A program made the translations under genes and the position numbers. From an uncultured Lachnospiraceae bacterium (GTDB taxonomy: Bacteria > Bacillota > Clostridia > Lachnospirales > Lachnospiraceae): a DNA stretch of 8,175 bases. The notes beneath the pieces were generated by a model that did no database searches, was not told where the DNA came from, and saw nothing but the letters and a program-made list of their open reading frames with translations. Where the stretch lies: NCBI GenBank assembly GCA_902803745.1, contig CADCRB010000119.1, forward strand, positions 1 through 8,175, written 5' to 3'. How positions within the stretch are numbered: the first letter of the stretch is position 1; each line of letters opens with the position of its first letter. Positions 1 through 6,254 of the stretch are shown one piece after another.

Positions 1-28
1 AATTTTATCACAATGCTGCCTTTACATC

Positions 29-61
29 AAAAAAAGACCCTCACACATCTGTGTGGAGGTC
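29..61 (-). terminator. Rho-independent terminator of the 140-residue gene
   Basis: Read on the minus strand, the arms GACCTCCACAC and GTGTGAGGGTC pair around a four-base loop, with one G-U wobble and one mismatch. A run of seven T residues follows at once. It starts 27 bases after the stop codon of the 140-residue gene, where an intrinsic terminator is expected. The hairpin alone would also fold on the plus strand, but the T tract is only on the minus-strand side. Confidence 0.88.
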
Positions 62-88
62 CATAATAATACTGCTGATTTCAAGGTA

Positions 89-511
89 TTACAGAGCGAA
101 ATTCATAAGTTCCTGTGACTGAGCCGCCTGCTTGTCTGCTACTGCAGCAACATTTCTTTCTGTAACAGCCACACGTGATGCCGCCTGCACTCCTTCGTCT
201 GATGGAAGCTTCTTCATATCTGCGAAAATATCCGGTAGTTTGTTATATAGCTTGTCGGCCATATCCTCTATCCGTTCACGGCTACCATCAAGCTGAGCTT
301 TCTTAAACGCATTGGCATCAGCAACACGGGTATGTAATACGCCACCATGCTCCTGTGACACATACTGTCCCGCATTACTGCGACTATCCTGCTGTCCGGA
401 TCCTACGGATGACTTCTGCGCGACTTCGGAGGTCTTGTTTATGTCAGGAGTCTGATTTATCCTTGTCGCATCATATAATGCAGGGATATTTCCGCCTATC
501 CTTAAGCTCAT
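89..511 (-). CDS. Small protein with flagellin-like N- and C-terminal ends, function unknown (140 aa)
   Basis: I do not recognise this as a named family. The start is taken as the ATG at 511-509, eight bases after a strong AAAGGAGG. A TTG two codons upstream is only two bases from that site and is unlikely to be used. The protein has no signal peptide or membrane segment. Residues 3-17 (LRIGGNIPALYDATR) follow the flagellin N-terminal pattern R-I-x-x-N-I-x-A-L-x-x-x-R; the flagellin in this window begins KINSNITAY. The last 20 residues (VAAVADKQAAQSQELMNFAL) are an alanine- and glutamine-rich amphipathic helix placed and composed like the flagellin C-terminus (LAQANEAPQQALQLLQ). Between them, residues 20-70 look disordered and polar, and 75-105 probably form a helix. 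The gene follows fliS and trpS on the same strand after a 145-base spacer and ends at a terminator. A role in flagellar export, assembly or its control is inferred from context and the two ends; it could also be a decayed or minimal flagellin relative. That it is a real gene is well supported; its function is open. Confidence 0.8.
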   Translation of the reverse strand: MSLRIGGNIPALYDATRINQTPDINKTSEVAQKSSVGSGQQDSRSNAGQYVSQEHGGVLHTRVADANAFKKAQLDGSRERIEDMADKLYNKLPDIFADMKKLPSDEGVQAASRVAVTERNVAAVADKQAAQSQELMNFAL

Positions 512-519
512 ATGCAATT

Positions 520-527
520 CCTCCTTT
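520..527 (-). promoter_or_regulatory. Ribosome binding site fixing the start of the 140-residue gene
   Basis: The minus strand reads AAAGGAGG, eight bases before the ATG at 511-509. This spacing is ideal for the ATG and too short (two bases) for the TTG at 517-515, so it decides the start. Confidence 0.85.
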
Positions 528-574
528 CATAAGTCTATTATTGTATTGCAAAACCAAAAGTTATTTCACATAGT

Positions 575-582
575 ATATCGTC
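575..582 (-). promoter_or_regulatory. Possible sigma-28 (FliA/SigD) type -10 box
   Basis: The minus strand reads GACGATAT, matching seven of eight positions of the motility sigma factor -10 consensus GCCGATAT. It would give a leader of about 60 bases before the 140-residue gene. The matching -35 position, 15 bases upstream, reads TTCA against TAAA and is weak. The 145-base gap after trpS and the terminator after the gene suggest it has its own promoter. I hold this one as a candidate only. No convincing housekeeping -35/-10 pair was found in the same gap. Confidence 0.35.
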
Positions 583-620
583 AGATGAGCACAAAAATGA
601 AGTCCATGCATTGTATTTTT

Positions 621-639
621 TTGTGTACATTGTATACAA
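621..639. repeat. Operator-like 19-base dyad in the trpS / small-gene spacer
   Basis: The sequence TTGTGTACATTGTATACAA is an imperfect inverted repeat centred on base 630: eight of the nine base pairs across the centre are symmetric. A perfect 12-base palindrome, ATTGTATACAAT at 629-640, overlaps its right half, and another ATTGTA half-site lies at 610-615. Such GT-AC centred dyads resemble operators of GntR-type and similar dimeric regulators, a family-level resemblance only. It lies about 40 bases upstream of the candidate -10 box for the 140-residue gene, an activator-like position, and just after the trpS stop. Confidence 0.5.
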
Positions 640-640
640 T

Positions 641-654
641 CACTATGTATAGTG
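641..654. repeat. Perfect inverted repeat just after the trpS stop codon
   Basis: CACTAT and ATAGTG flank a two-base centre, two bases after the trpS stop codon. In RNA this gives a stem of five pairs with a four-base loop. No T run follows on the minus strand, so it is not a standard terminator, though it could protect an mRNA 3' end. It directly abuts the 629-640 palindrome. Confidence 0.45.
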
Positions 655-656
655 GC

Positions 657-1700
657 TTATCCTTGATAAAACCCCACTTTCTTGTATACCTTTCGCAATG
701 TTTTATTTGCTATATATGAGGCTCTATTTGCTCCATCCCTGTATACACCGTCCAAATACTCCTTGTCCTTTATTAAACGGACGGTTTCCTCACGTATAGG
801 AGCCAAAGCATCTATCACGGTCTCGGCCACCGCGGGTTTAAATATTCCGTATCCTTTTCCTTCAAATTCCTTCTCGATCTCATCGTATTTCTTTCCGGTA
901 AGCGTTGAATAAATATTCATGAGATTTGCCACTCCCGGCTTTTTTTCCTTATCATAGCGAACGGGATTATCCGTATCGCTGTCAGTCACAGCTCTCTTAA
1001 ATTTTCTCATTATCACATCCGGTTCGTCCATTATGAAAACACAGCCGTTCGGATCCGATTTGGACATCTTGTCCCCAGGGGAAGTCAATCCGTATATTCT
1101 TGCCCCGGCACTGGAAATAAAAGGTTCGGGTACTGTAAAAACATCTCCGTATATACTGTTGAATCTCTGCGCTATGTCCCTTGTAAGCTCTACATGCTGC
1201 TTTTGATCCTCGCCTACCGGAACATAGTCAGGCTGGTATAACAGGATATCCGCCGCCATAAGTACGGGATATGTAAAAAGTCCGGCGTTGATATTCTCCT
1301 TGTATTTTGACGACTTATCCTTAAATTGAGTCATACGGGTAAGCTCTCCGAACATCGTATAACAGTTCAGCACCCATGCAAGCTGCGCATGTGCCGACAC
1401 ATGCGATTGGAGAAATAAAACATTCTTTTGCGGATCCAGTCCACAGGCTATATATTGGGCAAGCTGGTTGAGCGATCTCTTCCTGAGCTCAGCAGGTTCC
1501 TGCCGGACAGTAATAGTATGCATGTCTGCCATAAAATAATAGCACTCATATTCATCTACCCTGTCAGCCCAGTTTTTAATTGCACCGAGATAATTTCCAA
1601 TATGGAGATCTCCGCTGGGCTGTATACCGGAAAGCATCCGTTTCTTATCTCTTGACTGTGGTGTTGGTTCTTCCTTTTGAATTGTATGTGAGTCCGTCAT
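657..1700 (-). CDS. trpS: Tryptophanyl-tRNA synthetase (TrpRS)
   Basis: This cytoplasmic class I aminoacyl-tRNA synthetase activates tryptophan with ATP and charges tRNA-Trp. The Rossmann-fold HIGH motif appears as HIGN at residues 33-36, after MLSGIQPSG. ADILLY at 150-155 and GEDQKQHVELTRD at 163-175 form the tryptophan- and dimer-associated core, and KMSKS is intact at 211-215. The C-terminal anticodon-binding helical part runs to FYQG. At 347 residues it is slightly longer than the usual 325-335 because of an N-terminal extension of about 21 residues before MLSG. I chose the ATG at 1700-1698 because a strong GGGAGGAG sits nine bases upstream. The alternative, Met22 at 1637, has only a weak site. 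With this start, the first 56 bases overlap fliS in another frame, implying translational coupling to the flagellar operon. No T-box leader is present. Identity is firm; the exact start is probable. Confidence 0.97.
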   Translation of the reverse strand: MTDSHTIQKEEPTPQSRDKKRMLSGIQPSGDLHIGNYLGAIKNWADRVDEYECYYFMADMHTITVRQEPAELRKRSLNQLAQYIACGLDPQKNVLFLQSHVSAHAQLAWVLNCYTMFGELTRMTQFKDKSSKYKENINAGLFTYPVLMAADILLYQPDYVPVGEDQKQHVELTRDIAQRFNSIYGDVFTVPEPFISSAGARIYGLTSPGDKMSKSDPNGCVFIMDEPDVIMRKFKRAVTDSDTDNPVRYDKEKKPGVANLMNIYSTLTGKKYDEIEKEFEGKGYGIFKPAVAETVIDALAPIREETVRLIKDKEYLDGVYRDGANRASYIANKTLRKVYKKVGFYQG

Positions 1701-2097
1701 AGACCTCTGCTCCTCCCTGGACGCCTGCGGATCTTTTATCCTGCGGCGCTATTTCCTCAAATGTGCCGCCGATCTTTGCCAGTATATCCATCGGTTCCGC
1801 AAGCTCACTGATATCATACAGAAAAGATGCTTTGCGCGCACATTCAAGGATATAATTATATATCCTGAGCAGATAAATTGAAATAGCATACGAAGGATCA
1901 AGCGACATAATGAGCTCTTCGATGCATTTATTGCCTTTTGTTATCTCCAGCCTGTATGTGTCCCTGTCTCCGGCCTTAAATGCAATGACCGCATCTTCAT
2001 AATATCCCTTTGCAATCTCATAAGTGATCGCCACGATCCCGGTAGGATTAGCCTCTGTTATTCTTCTCGTATATTCCTGCTTCTTCTCGGATGTCAT
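1645..2097 (-). CDS. fliS: Flagellar export chaperone FliS
   Basis: FliS binds the C-terminal part of unpolymerised flagellin in the cytoplasm, prevents premature assembly and helps deliver it to the flagellar type III export gate. The all-helical core covers about residues 5-118; NPTGIVAITYEIAKGYYEDA at 17-36 corresponds to the family's first long helix with its conserved tyrosine. At 150 residues it is longer than the typical 125-135. The tail contains EVYDGLTY (131-138), which matches the VYxGLTYG tail I recall from Lachnospiraceae FliS proteins, so the stop at 1645 looks genuine rather than a frameshift extension. It lies 75 bases downstream of flagellin, its client. The start ATG has AGGGGG four bases upstream. 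Its last 56 bases are shared with trpS in another frame. Sequence similarity to B. subtilis or enteric FliS is low, so the assignment rests on the tail, size and position after flagellin. Confidence 0.88.
   Translation of the reverse strand: MTSEKKQEYTRRITEANPTGIVAITYEIAKGYYEDAVIAFKAGDRDTYRLEITKGNKCIEELIMSLDPSYAISIYLLRIYNYILECARKASFLYDISELAEPMDILAKIGGTFEEIAPQDKRSAGVQGGAEVYDGLTYNSKGRTNTTVKR
1710..1717 (-). promoter_or_regulatory. trpS ribosome binding site inside fliS
   Basis: The minus strand reads GGGAGGAG, nine bases before the trpS ATG at 1700-1698 and within the fliS codons for residues 127-130. It supports the upstream trpS start and an overlap-coupled translation of fliS and trpS. Confidence 0.75.
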
Positions 2098-2106
2098 AAT
2101 GCCCCC

Positions 2107-2183
2107 TGCTCCATTTGAAGAATCAAGTGCTCACCTGATAACGTATCTCAGCTCTCTCTGATGTTTTTTACTTTACTGGAGCA
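2107..2183 (-). other. Possible RNA stem joining the end of flagellin to the fliS leader
   Basis: TGCTCCA in the last codons of flagellin (2183-2177 on the minus strand) is perfectly complementary to TGGAGCA (2113-2107), which lies next to the AGGGGG ribosome binding site of fliS. Two U-G wobbles can extend the stem to nine pairs. The 63 bases between contain a smaller TTGA-TTCT-TCAA hairpin at 2127-2116. Translation to the end of flagellin would melt the stem. A seven-base match over this distance can also arise by chance. Confidence 0.3.
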
Positions 2184-3324
2184 ATTGAAGCGCCTGCTGA
2201 GGAGCCTCGTTTGCCTGCGCCAGCATACTGATACCGGCCTGCGAGAGGATCTGCATGCTCGTAAATTCTGTCATCTCCTCTGCCATATCGGTATCCTGAA
2301 TTCTGGAGACGGAAGCTGTTACGTTCTCATTATATGAATCCAGGAAGCTGTCCGTATTCTCCAGCCGATTTTCGTATGCCCCCAGTCTGGACCTGGCTCG
2401 GTTAATATATTCAATCGCTGTGCTCATCTGGTCTATTGCTTTTTGAGCTCCCTCTTTTGTCTTCATATCCACCTTTGCAAGTCCCATGTCCTCCGTAGAC
2501 ATACGCGGAATGGATGCATCTATTACCTCTCCCTCTTCGGTTCCGACCTGAAGCCTCATGGCCCCCTTTCCTGTCAGATCCAATAGCAACGGATTAGTGA
2601 TCGTGTCACTTTCGACCTTAATCCTGATTTCCGTTCCTCTCATGCCCTTTATATTAACGTAATCCACACTGGTTCCATCGTCGTGATTAACAGTTTCAGA
2701 TTTTATAGTGATCTTGGTCAGGTCTTTTGTTCCCAACAGCTTTTCTAGGGAGTCATATCCCGCCGGTCTGGAGCCTGAAGGAACATCCTGCAAAGTGTAT
2801 CCATCCACTGTCTTTTCCAGCCTAATGCTGTAATTCCCGGCAAATGTATTCTCCGAATAATCCATTATCTTTACGCCGACATTATTTGTATATCCACGGT
2901 CATTAAAATCGCCATTGAGAAGCTTCATCCCGTTAAACTCAGTTGTCTCAGCTATACGATCGATCTCTTTCATAAGCTGATCCACTTCGTCCTGTATGTT
3001 TTGCCGGTCAGAGCTGGAAAGAGTTCCATTCGCCCCTTTAATTGCGAGCTCGTTCATTCTGTGAACCATGGATTCAATCTCTCCCATACCGGCTTCAGCT
3101 GTCTCAAGAACTGACATTCCCGTAGTAGTATTTGTCTGAACCTTATCAAGCCCTTTTATCATGGAACGCATCTTTGCAGCTATAGCAAAATTAGCAGGAT
3201 CATCTCCCGCTTTGTTAAGCTTATACCCACTGGAAAGCCTCGCCGTTGAATTGCTAAGCCTTCTCTCATTCTGCATGTATGAATTATTGGTAATATACGC
3301 AGTGATATTGCTGTTGATTTTCAT
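2173..3324 (-). CDS. Flagellin, flagellar filament subunit
   Basis: This is the filament protein exported through the flagellar type III system and polymerised outside the cell; hag and fliC are the usual symbols. The N-terminal D0/D1 region covers about residues 1-140, with LSSGYKLNKAGDDPANFAIA at 30-49, DRQNIQDEVDQL at 106-117 and TEFNGMKLLNG at 128-138. A short variable region of about 150 residues follows (140-290). The C-terminal D1/D0 region contains RSRLGAYENRLE at 311-322, RIQDTDMAEEM at 341-351 and the end SMLAQANEAPQQALQLLQ. At 383 residues with both D0 ends intact it is a complete, compact flagellin. The D1 site that TLR5 reads in Salmonella as QRVREL is here HRMNEL (88-93), keeping the key arginine (R89). 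The ATG follows GAGAGGAG by six bases; that site sits in a small hairpin. The gene starts 20 bases after the large upstream gene and is followed by fliS. I saw no separate promoter in the short gap, though one could lie inside the upstream coding region. Confidence 0.97.
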   Translation of the reverse strand: MKINSNITAYITNNSYMQNERRLSNSTARLSSGYKLNKAGDDPANFAIAAKMRSMIKGLDKVQTNTTTGMSVLETAEAGMGEIESMVHRMNELAIKGANGTLSSSDRQNIQDEVDQLMKEIDRIAETTEFNGMKLLNGDFNDRGYTNNVGVKIMDYSENTFAGNYSIRLEKTVDGYTLQDVPSGSRPAGYDSLEKLLGTKDLTKITIKSETVNHDDGTSVDYVNIKGMRGTEIRIKVESDTITNPLLLDLTGKGAMRLQVGTEEGEVIDASIPRMSTEDMGLAKVDMKTKEGAQKAIDQMSTAIEYINRARSRLGAYENRLENTDSFLDSYNENVTASVSRIQDTDMAEEMTEFTSMQILSQAGISMLAQANEAPQQALQLLQ

Positions 3325-3326
3325 GG

Positions 3327-3340
3327 ATGACTCCTCTCAT
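3327..3340 (-). promoter_or_regulatory. Flagellin Shine-Dalgarno in a hexaloop hairpin, possible CsrA site
   Basis: The minus strand reads ATGA-GAGGAG-TCAT, a four-pair stem presenting GAGGAG, the ribosome binding site of flagellin, in a six-base loop that contains GGA. CsrA recognises GGA in the loop of short hairpins, and in Bacillus it represses flagellin translation at the Shine-Dalgarno site, controlled by FliW. The similarity in position and shape is what is seen; binding is inferred, and csrA and fliW are not in the window. The stem is short and the full CsrA consensus is not matched. Confidence 0.4.
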
Positions 3341-3344
3341 AATT

Positions 3345-6248
3345 TCAGTCTGACAGCACCGAATCAAGAACTGCCTTTGCTATTCGGTAAAGCTCAGCGC
3401 TCCCCGCCTTTTTGCCATCCATGGCCGATTGCTCATCAGGAATCTCCCTATTCCCGACATATAGGTCTGTATTTTTCCCGGAAACACCAGACACGGTTTC
3501 CACTATTCTTCCGAGACGATCCCTCATATAAGCGTCTCCTGCTGCCCTTTCGCAAGTGATGACTCCCCGGATCCCGTCCGTCACTCGGAGCCCTGCGTGG
3601 ACAGAGCCGAAATCATCGGTCTCAAAATATATATCGACAGAATTTTGATTTTCGCCATGCCTAAGTTTCAGATTAATATTAATAATTTCGCCTTTGAACT
3701 CAGTCGGCACATTATATTCTCCGGAATCTGCAAGAGCACCCTTGACCGAGAGGATCTTATCCTTTGACTGAAGTGCCCTTATATCCAGTTTTTCGCCTTC
3801 AAGCGCTCCTATAAGCTCCGCTTTTACCATTTCATCAAAAGATTCTCTGATCTTCTCTGAATCTCCGTCAATCAAAGAATTCAGAACTTTTTCCCCGGCT
3901 TTTTTCATCCTTTCTCTTGATCTTGAAGAGGCACTATCATACAGCTCTTTTGCGAATCTACTTCCTCTCTCTGCTGTGAGCTGCTCATAGGCAGTTATAT
4001 TATTTGCACTGCGCGGGATGTCTGCTTCTTCCAGAGCTCTGTATATTTCGGCCTCAGCCTTTGCTGCCTCTGCAAATTTTCTTGAATCTTCTTCATACAT
4101 ATCCTGATCAGGCTGATCGGAATCCGGCGAAAAAGCCGAGCGGATCATCTGATCAATTCTTGTATTATTCCCAGACAGCTTTGCGTCCAGTCCGCCGAAA
4201 TTTTCATCTATATATCTGTCTATATGTCCCTTGTTTCCTGTTCGTATCGCAGAAAGAAGGTTGGCAAAATTAAGCTCCGCTCCAGTGGCTACAAGAGCAC
4301 CTACTGCCCTGTGATCTCCGTTATTTAATGAATTTACAAATCTGTATATTCCAATGTAAGAGGTTGCCTCCTCCTCAGTAATATTTCCCCTATCTCTCTC
4401 TGACACCAGATATTTCGCAAAATCCTCTATCGGACGATTCTCTTTTTCCTCATATTCTGAAAGCTTATCTTCAAGACTTCTGATCGAAACCTCCAAGGGA
4501 TTCACATTATCCCGTATCAGGCGCAGTACACGTGACGGAGTCAGATTATCTAAAAGTCTGGTAAGCCTTGCGTCAGCTTCTGAGATTTTCTCTATGTTTT
4601 CCGAAGTAAGCTCCAGCTTTGAATATGAAGCAATCCTTACGGCACGCTCATTCTCTATACTGTTCGTTACCCCCAAGTCCTTCAACAGAGCTGCGAAATC
4701 TGTATTTGCAAATGCCTTTTTTATATTGTCTCCCAGATCGGCTCTTACTTCTGTACCCACTGCCTCATATGTTTGAGCCATTCTTTCATATTTTTCTTCA
4801 AGGACAGCCGCTTTTTCATGTATATCAGCAAGACTTGCAGCAGGAACTGCCTCTTTCTCCATCAATCCTGGTCCTGGTATGGATTCCGTTGTCTTTTTCA
4901 GTTCCTTTGAGAACAGATCCAGAATGTTACTGTCGGCTATCAACTCTGACGGAGCTGCCAGTATATCCGACTTCACGGAAAGAGTTCTTTCCAGTAGATC
5001 AAATGCGTCTTTTTCCTTCTCCTTCAGCGACTCAACATCTCTTTCCAGATATCCGGTATCTATCCTACGATCTTTATCTATATTCTTCAGATTGGTGTCC
5101 GCTGCCATCGAAAGCGCTGCTTCTTTTGACACTCTTTCGGCTTTTATCGCTTTGTAGCCTGATATCAGGTATGCCTCCTTACCACTTCTACCGGCTGCTA
5201 TAGCTTCCATAATCTCTCTCTTTATCGGAAGGATACCGGCTTTTCCCGCATCCTCATATGACCTTACAGATCCGGCGGTAAGAGGAATACCTGCTCCAAT
5301 CATCCTTAACGCAGCATTCTTTATTTCATCTGTCTCAACAAAACCTGCCTTTTCTATAATATCCGATATCTGTCTGTCCAGCTCCGGATTCGGATTATTA
5401 GAGGCTGAAATATCATTCTGCTTTGTCGGATTTACATTTCCTGTCCTGCTTAAATAGCCAGTATCTTCTGCTACAAATCTTGCCTGGCTGCCAAAATCTG
5501 CTTTTCCGCTGGAATACTCTGCAATAAAAACATTTTGTATGGTGGGCTCCATCTCATCGGATGCAAGAAACATTTTAGTATTTTCGCTGATATCCTTAAG
5601 CTCCGAAGTCATATTTATCGCTTCACGTACAGAAAGAATATTCTCATTTGACGCCGGAAGATCAAACGCTTTCAAGGTCTTTGCAATCTCCACATCAGTG
5701 GACTCCGGTGTGAAATACGGATCCGAATACACGGAAGCCGAATCAATATTTATTATGTTTTCTGATCTCTCAGATGCCAATATCCCGGAGTCAACCGTCT
5801 GACCTGTAACCTCTGCGACTTTATCTGCAGATATAGTATCCGTATAACCTGCAACATTAACCCCCGCCTCCGCTAATCGGATTTTCATCCGATCCAGAGA
5901 ATTCACAGCCTCGGAGGGATCCAATTCACCCATATCATATCCCTCTTCGGAAAGCTTTTGGGCGTCCATAGGGGACATTGTTTGTGCGACTACAAGCATT
6001 TGGTCCATCTGGGTCTCGACTCCCAATGCGGATGCTTCTGCTGCCTGATCTGCAACGGTTTTCTTTTTTATTCTGTCGCGGGAAAGGATATTATCCTCAG
6101 AATGACCGAACAATATACCGTCCGTATTAATTGAAAAAAGATCCGCGGATTTTAACGTACTTTTGGAAGATCCGTTTTTTGCGGGCACTGCCGACACCGC
6201 CGGATCTTCGATATTCTTTGTCTGCAGCTGATTTAATTCTATTCTCAT
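3345..6248 (-). CDS. Large flagellar-cluster protein with internal repeats and a FliK-like C-terminal segment (967 aa)
   Basis: This is a long, acidic, largely helical protein with no signal peptide, membrane segment or cysteine clusters. A degenerate ten-residue motif recurs at 195-204 (FDLPASNENI), 319-328 (AGIPLTAGSV), 543-552 (SKLELTSENI) and 742-751 (ADIPRSANNI), each opening a helical stretch. Probable coiled coils lie near 401-425 and 473-500. Residues 629-665 include SYIGIYRFVNSLNNGDH and GALVATGAELNFANLLSAIR, which I recall from a clostridial flagellar-cluster family, I believe DUF6240; that name is unverified. Residues 855-925, with FETDDFGSVHAGLRVTDG at 875-892 followed by a helix (MRDRLGRIVETV), resemble the C-terminal domain of the hook-length control protein FliK. 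It lies 20 bases upstream of flagellin, probably in one operon. The ATG has no ribosome binding site and sits where transcription should start; the next Met (81) is an alternative. A role in flagellar assembly or export is inferred from position and the C-terminal resemblance. Confidence 0.85.
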   Translation of the reverse strand: MRIELNQLQTKNIEDPAVSAVPAKNGSSKSTLKSADLFSINTDGILFGHSEDNILSRDRIKKKTVADQAAEASALGVETQMDQMLVVAQTMSPMDAQKLSEEGYDMGELDPSEAVNSLDRMKIRLAEAGVNVAGYTDTISADKVAEVTGQTVDSGILASERSENIINIDSASVYSDPYFTPESTDVEIAKTLKAFDLPASNENILSVREAINMTSELKDISENTKMFLASDEMEPTIQNVFIAEYSSGKADFGSQARFVAEDTGYLSRTGNVNPTKQNDISASNNPNPELDRQISDIIEKAGFVETDEIKNAALRMIGAGIPLTAGSVRSYEDAGKAGILPIKREIMEAIAAGRSGKEAYLISGYKAIKAERVSKEAALSMAADTNLKNIDKDRRIDTGYLERDVESLKEKEKDAFDLLERTLSVKSDILAAPSELIADSNILDLFSKELKKTTESIPGPGLMEKEAVPAASLADIHEKAAVLEEKYERMAQTYEAVGTEVRADLGDNIKKAFANTDFAALLKDLGVTNSIENERAVRIASYSKLELTSENIEKISEADARLTRLLDNLTPSRVLRLIRDNVNPLEVSIRSLEDKLSEYEEKENRPIEDFAKYLVSERDRGNITEEEATSYIGIYRFVNSLNNGDHRAVGALVATGAELNFANLLSAIRTGNKGHIDRYIDENFGGLDAKLSGNNTRIDQMIRSAFSPDSDQPDQDMYEEDSRKFAEAAKAEAEIYRALEEADIPRSANNITAYEQLTAERGSRFAKELYDSASSRSRERMKKAGEKVLNSLIDGDSEKIRESFDEMVKAELIGALEGEKLDIRALQSKDKILSVKGALADSGEYNVPTEFKGEIININLKLRHGENQNSVDIYFETDDFGSVHAGLRVTDGIRGVITCERAAGDAYMRDRLGRIVETVSGVSGKNTDLYVGNREIPDEQSAMDGKKAGSAELYRIAKAVLDSVLSD

Positions 6249-6254
6249 GTTTAG

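Noticed and set aside
512..517. A start two codons upstream (TTG) for the 140-residue gene
   Set aside because: It lies only two bases from the AAAGGAGG site, whereas the ATG at 511 has eight-base spacing.
600..656. Terminator after trpS
   Set aside because: The inverted repeats at 641-654 and 629-640 are not followed by a T run on the minus strand; the A run there is on the wrong strand for a trpS terminator.
1635..1637. Met22 of TrpRS as the true start, avoiding the fliS overlap
   Set aside because: It matches the usual family start, but only a weak ribosome binding site precedes it, while the ATG at 1700 has GGGAGGAG at nine bases. Kept as an alternative rather than the call.
2098..2172. 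Terminator or separate promoter between flagellin and fliS
   Set aside because: No GC-rich hairpin with a T tract and no convincing -35/-10 pair is visible; the flagellin-fliS spacer is read as intra-operon.
355..5802. Plus-strand open frames, including those at 355-573, 3161-3559, 4619-5203, 5539-5802
   Set aside because: They lie opposite well-supported minus-strand genes, have low-complexity Ser/Leu/Pro-rich products and lack recognisable domains or good start sites.
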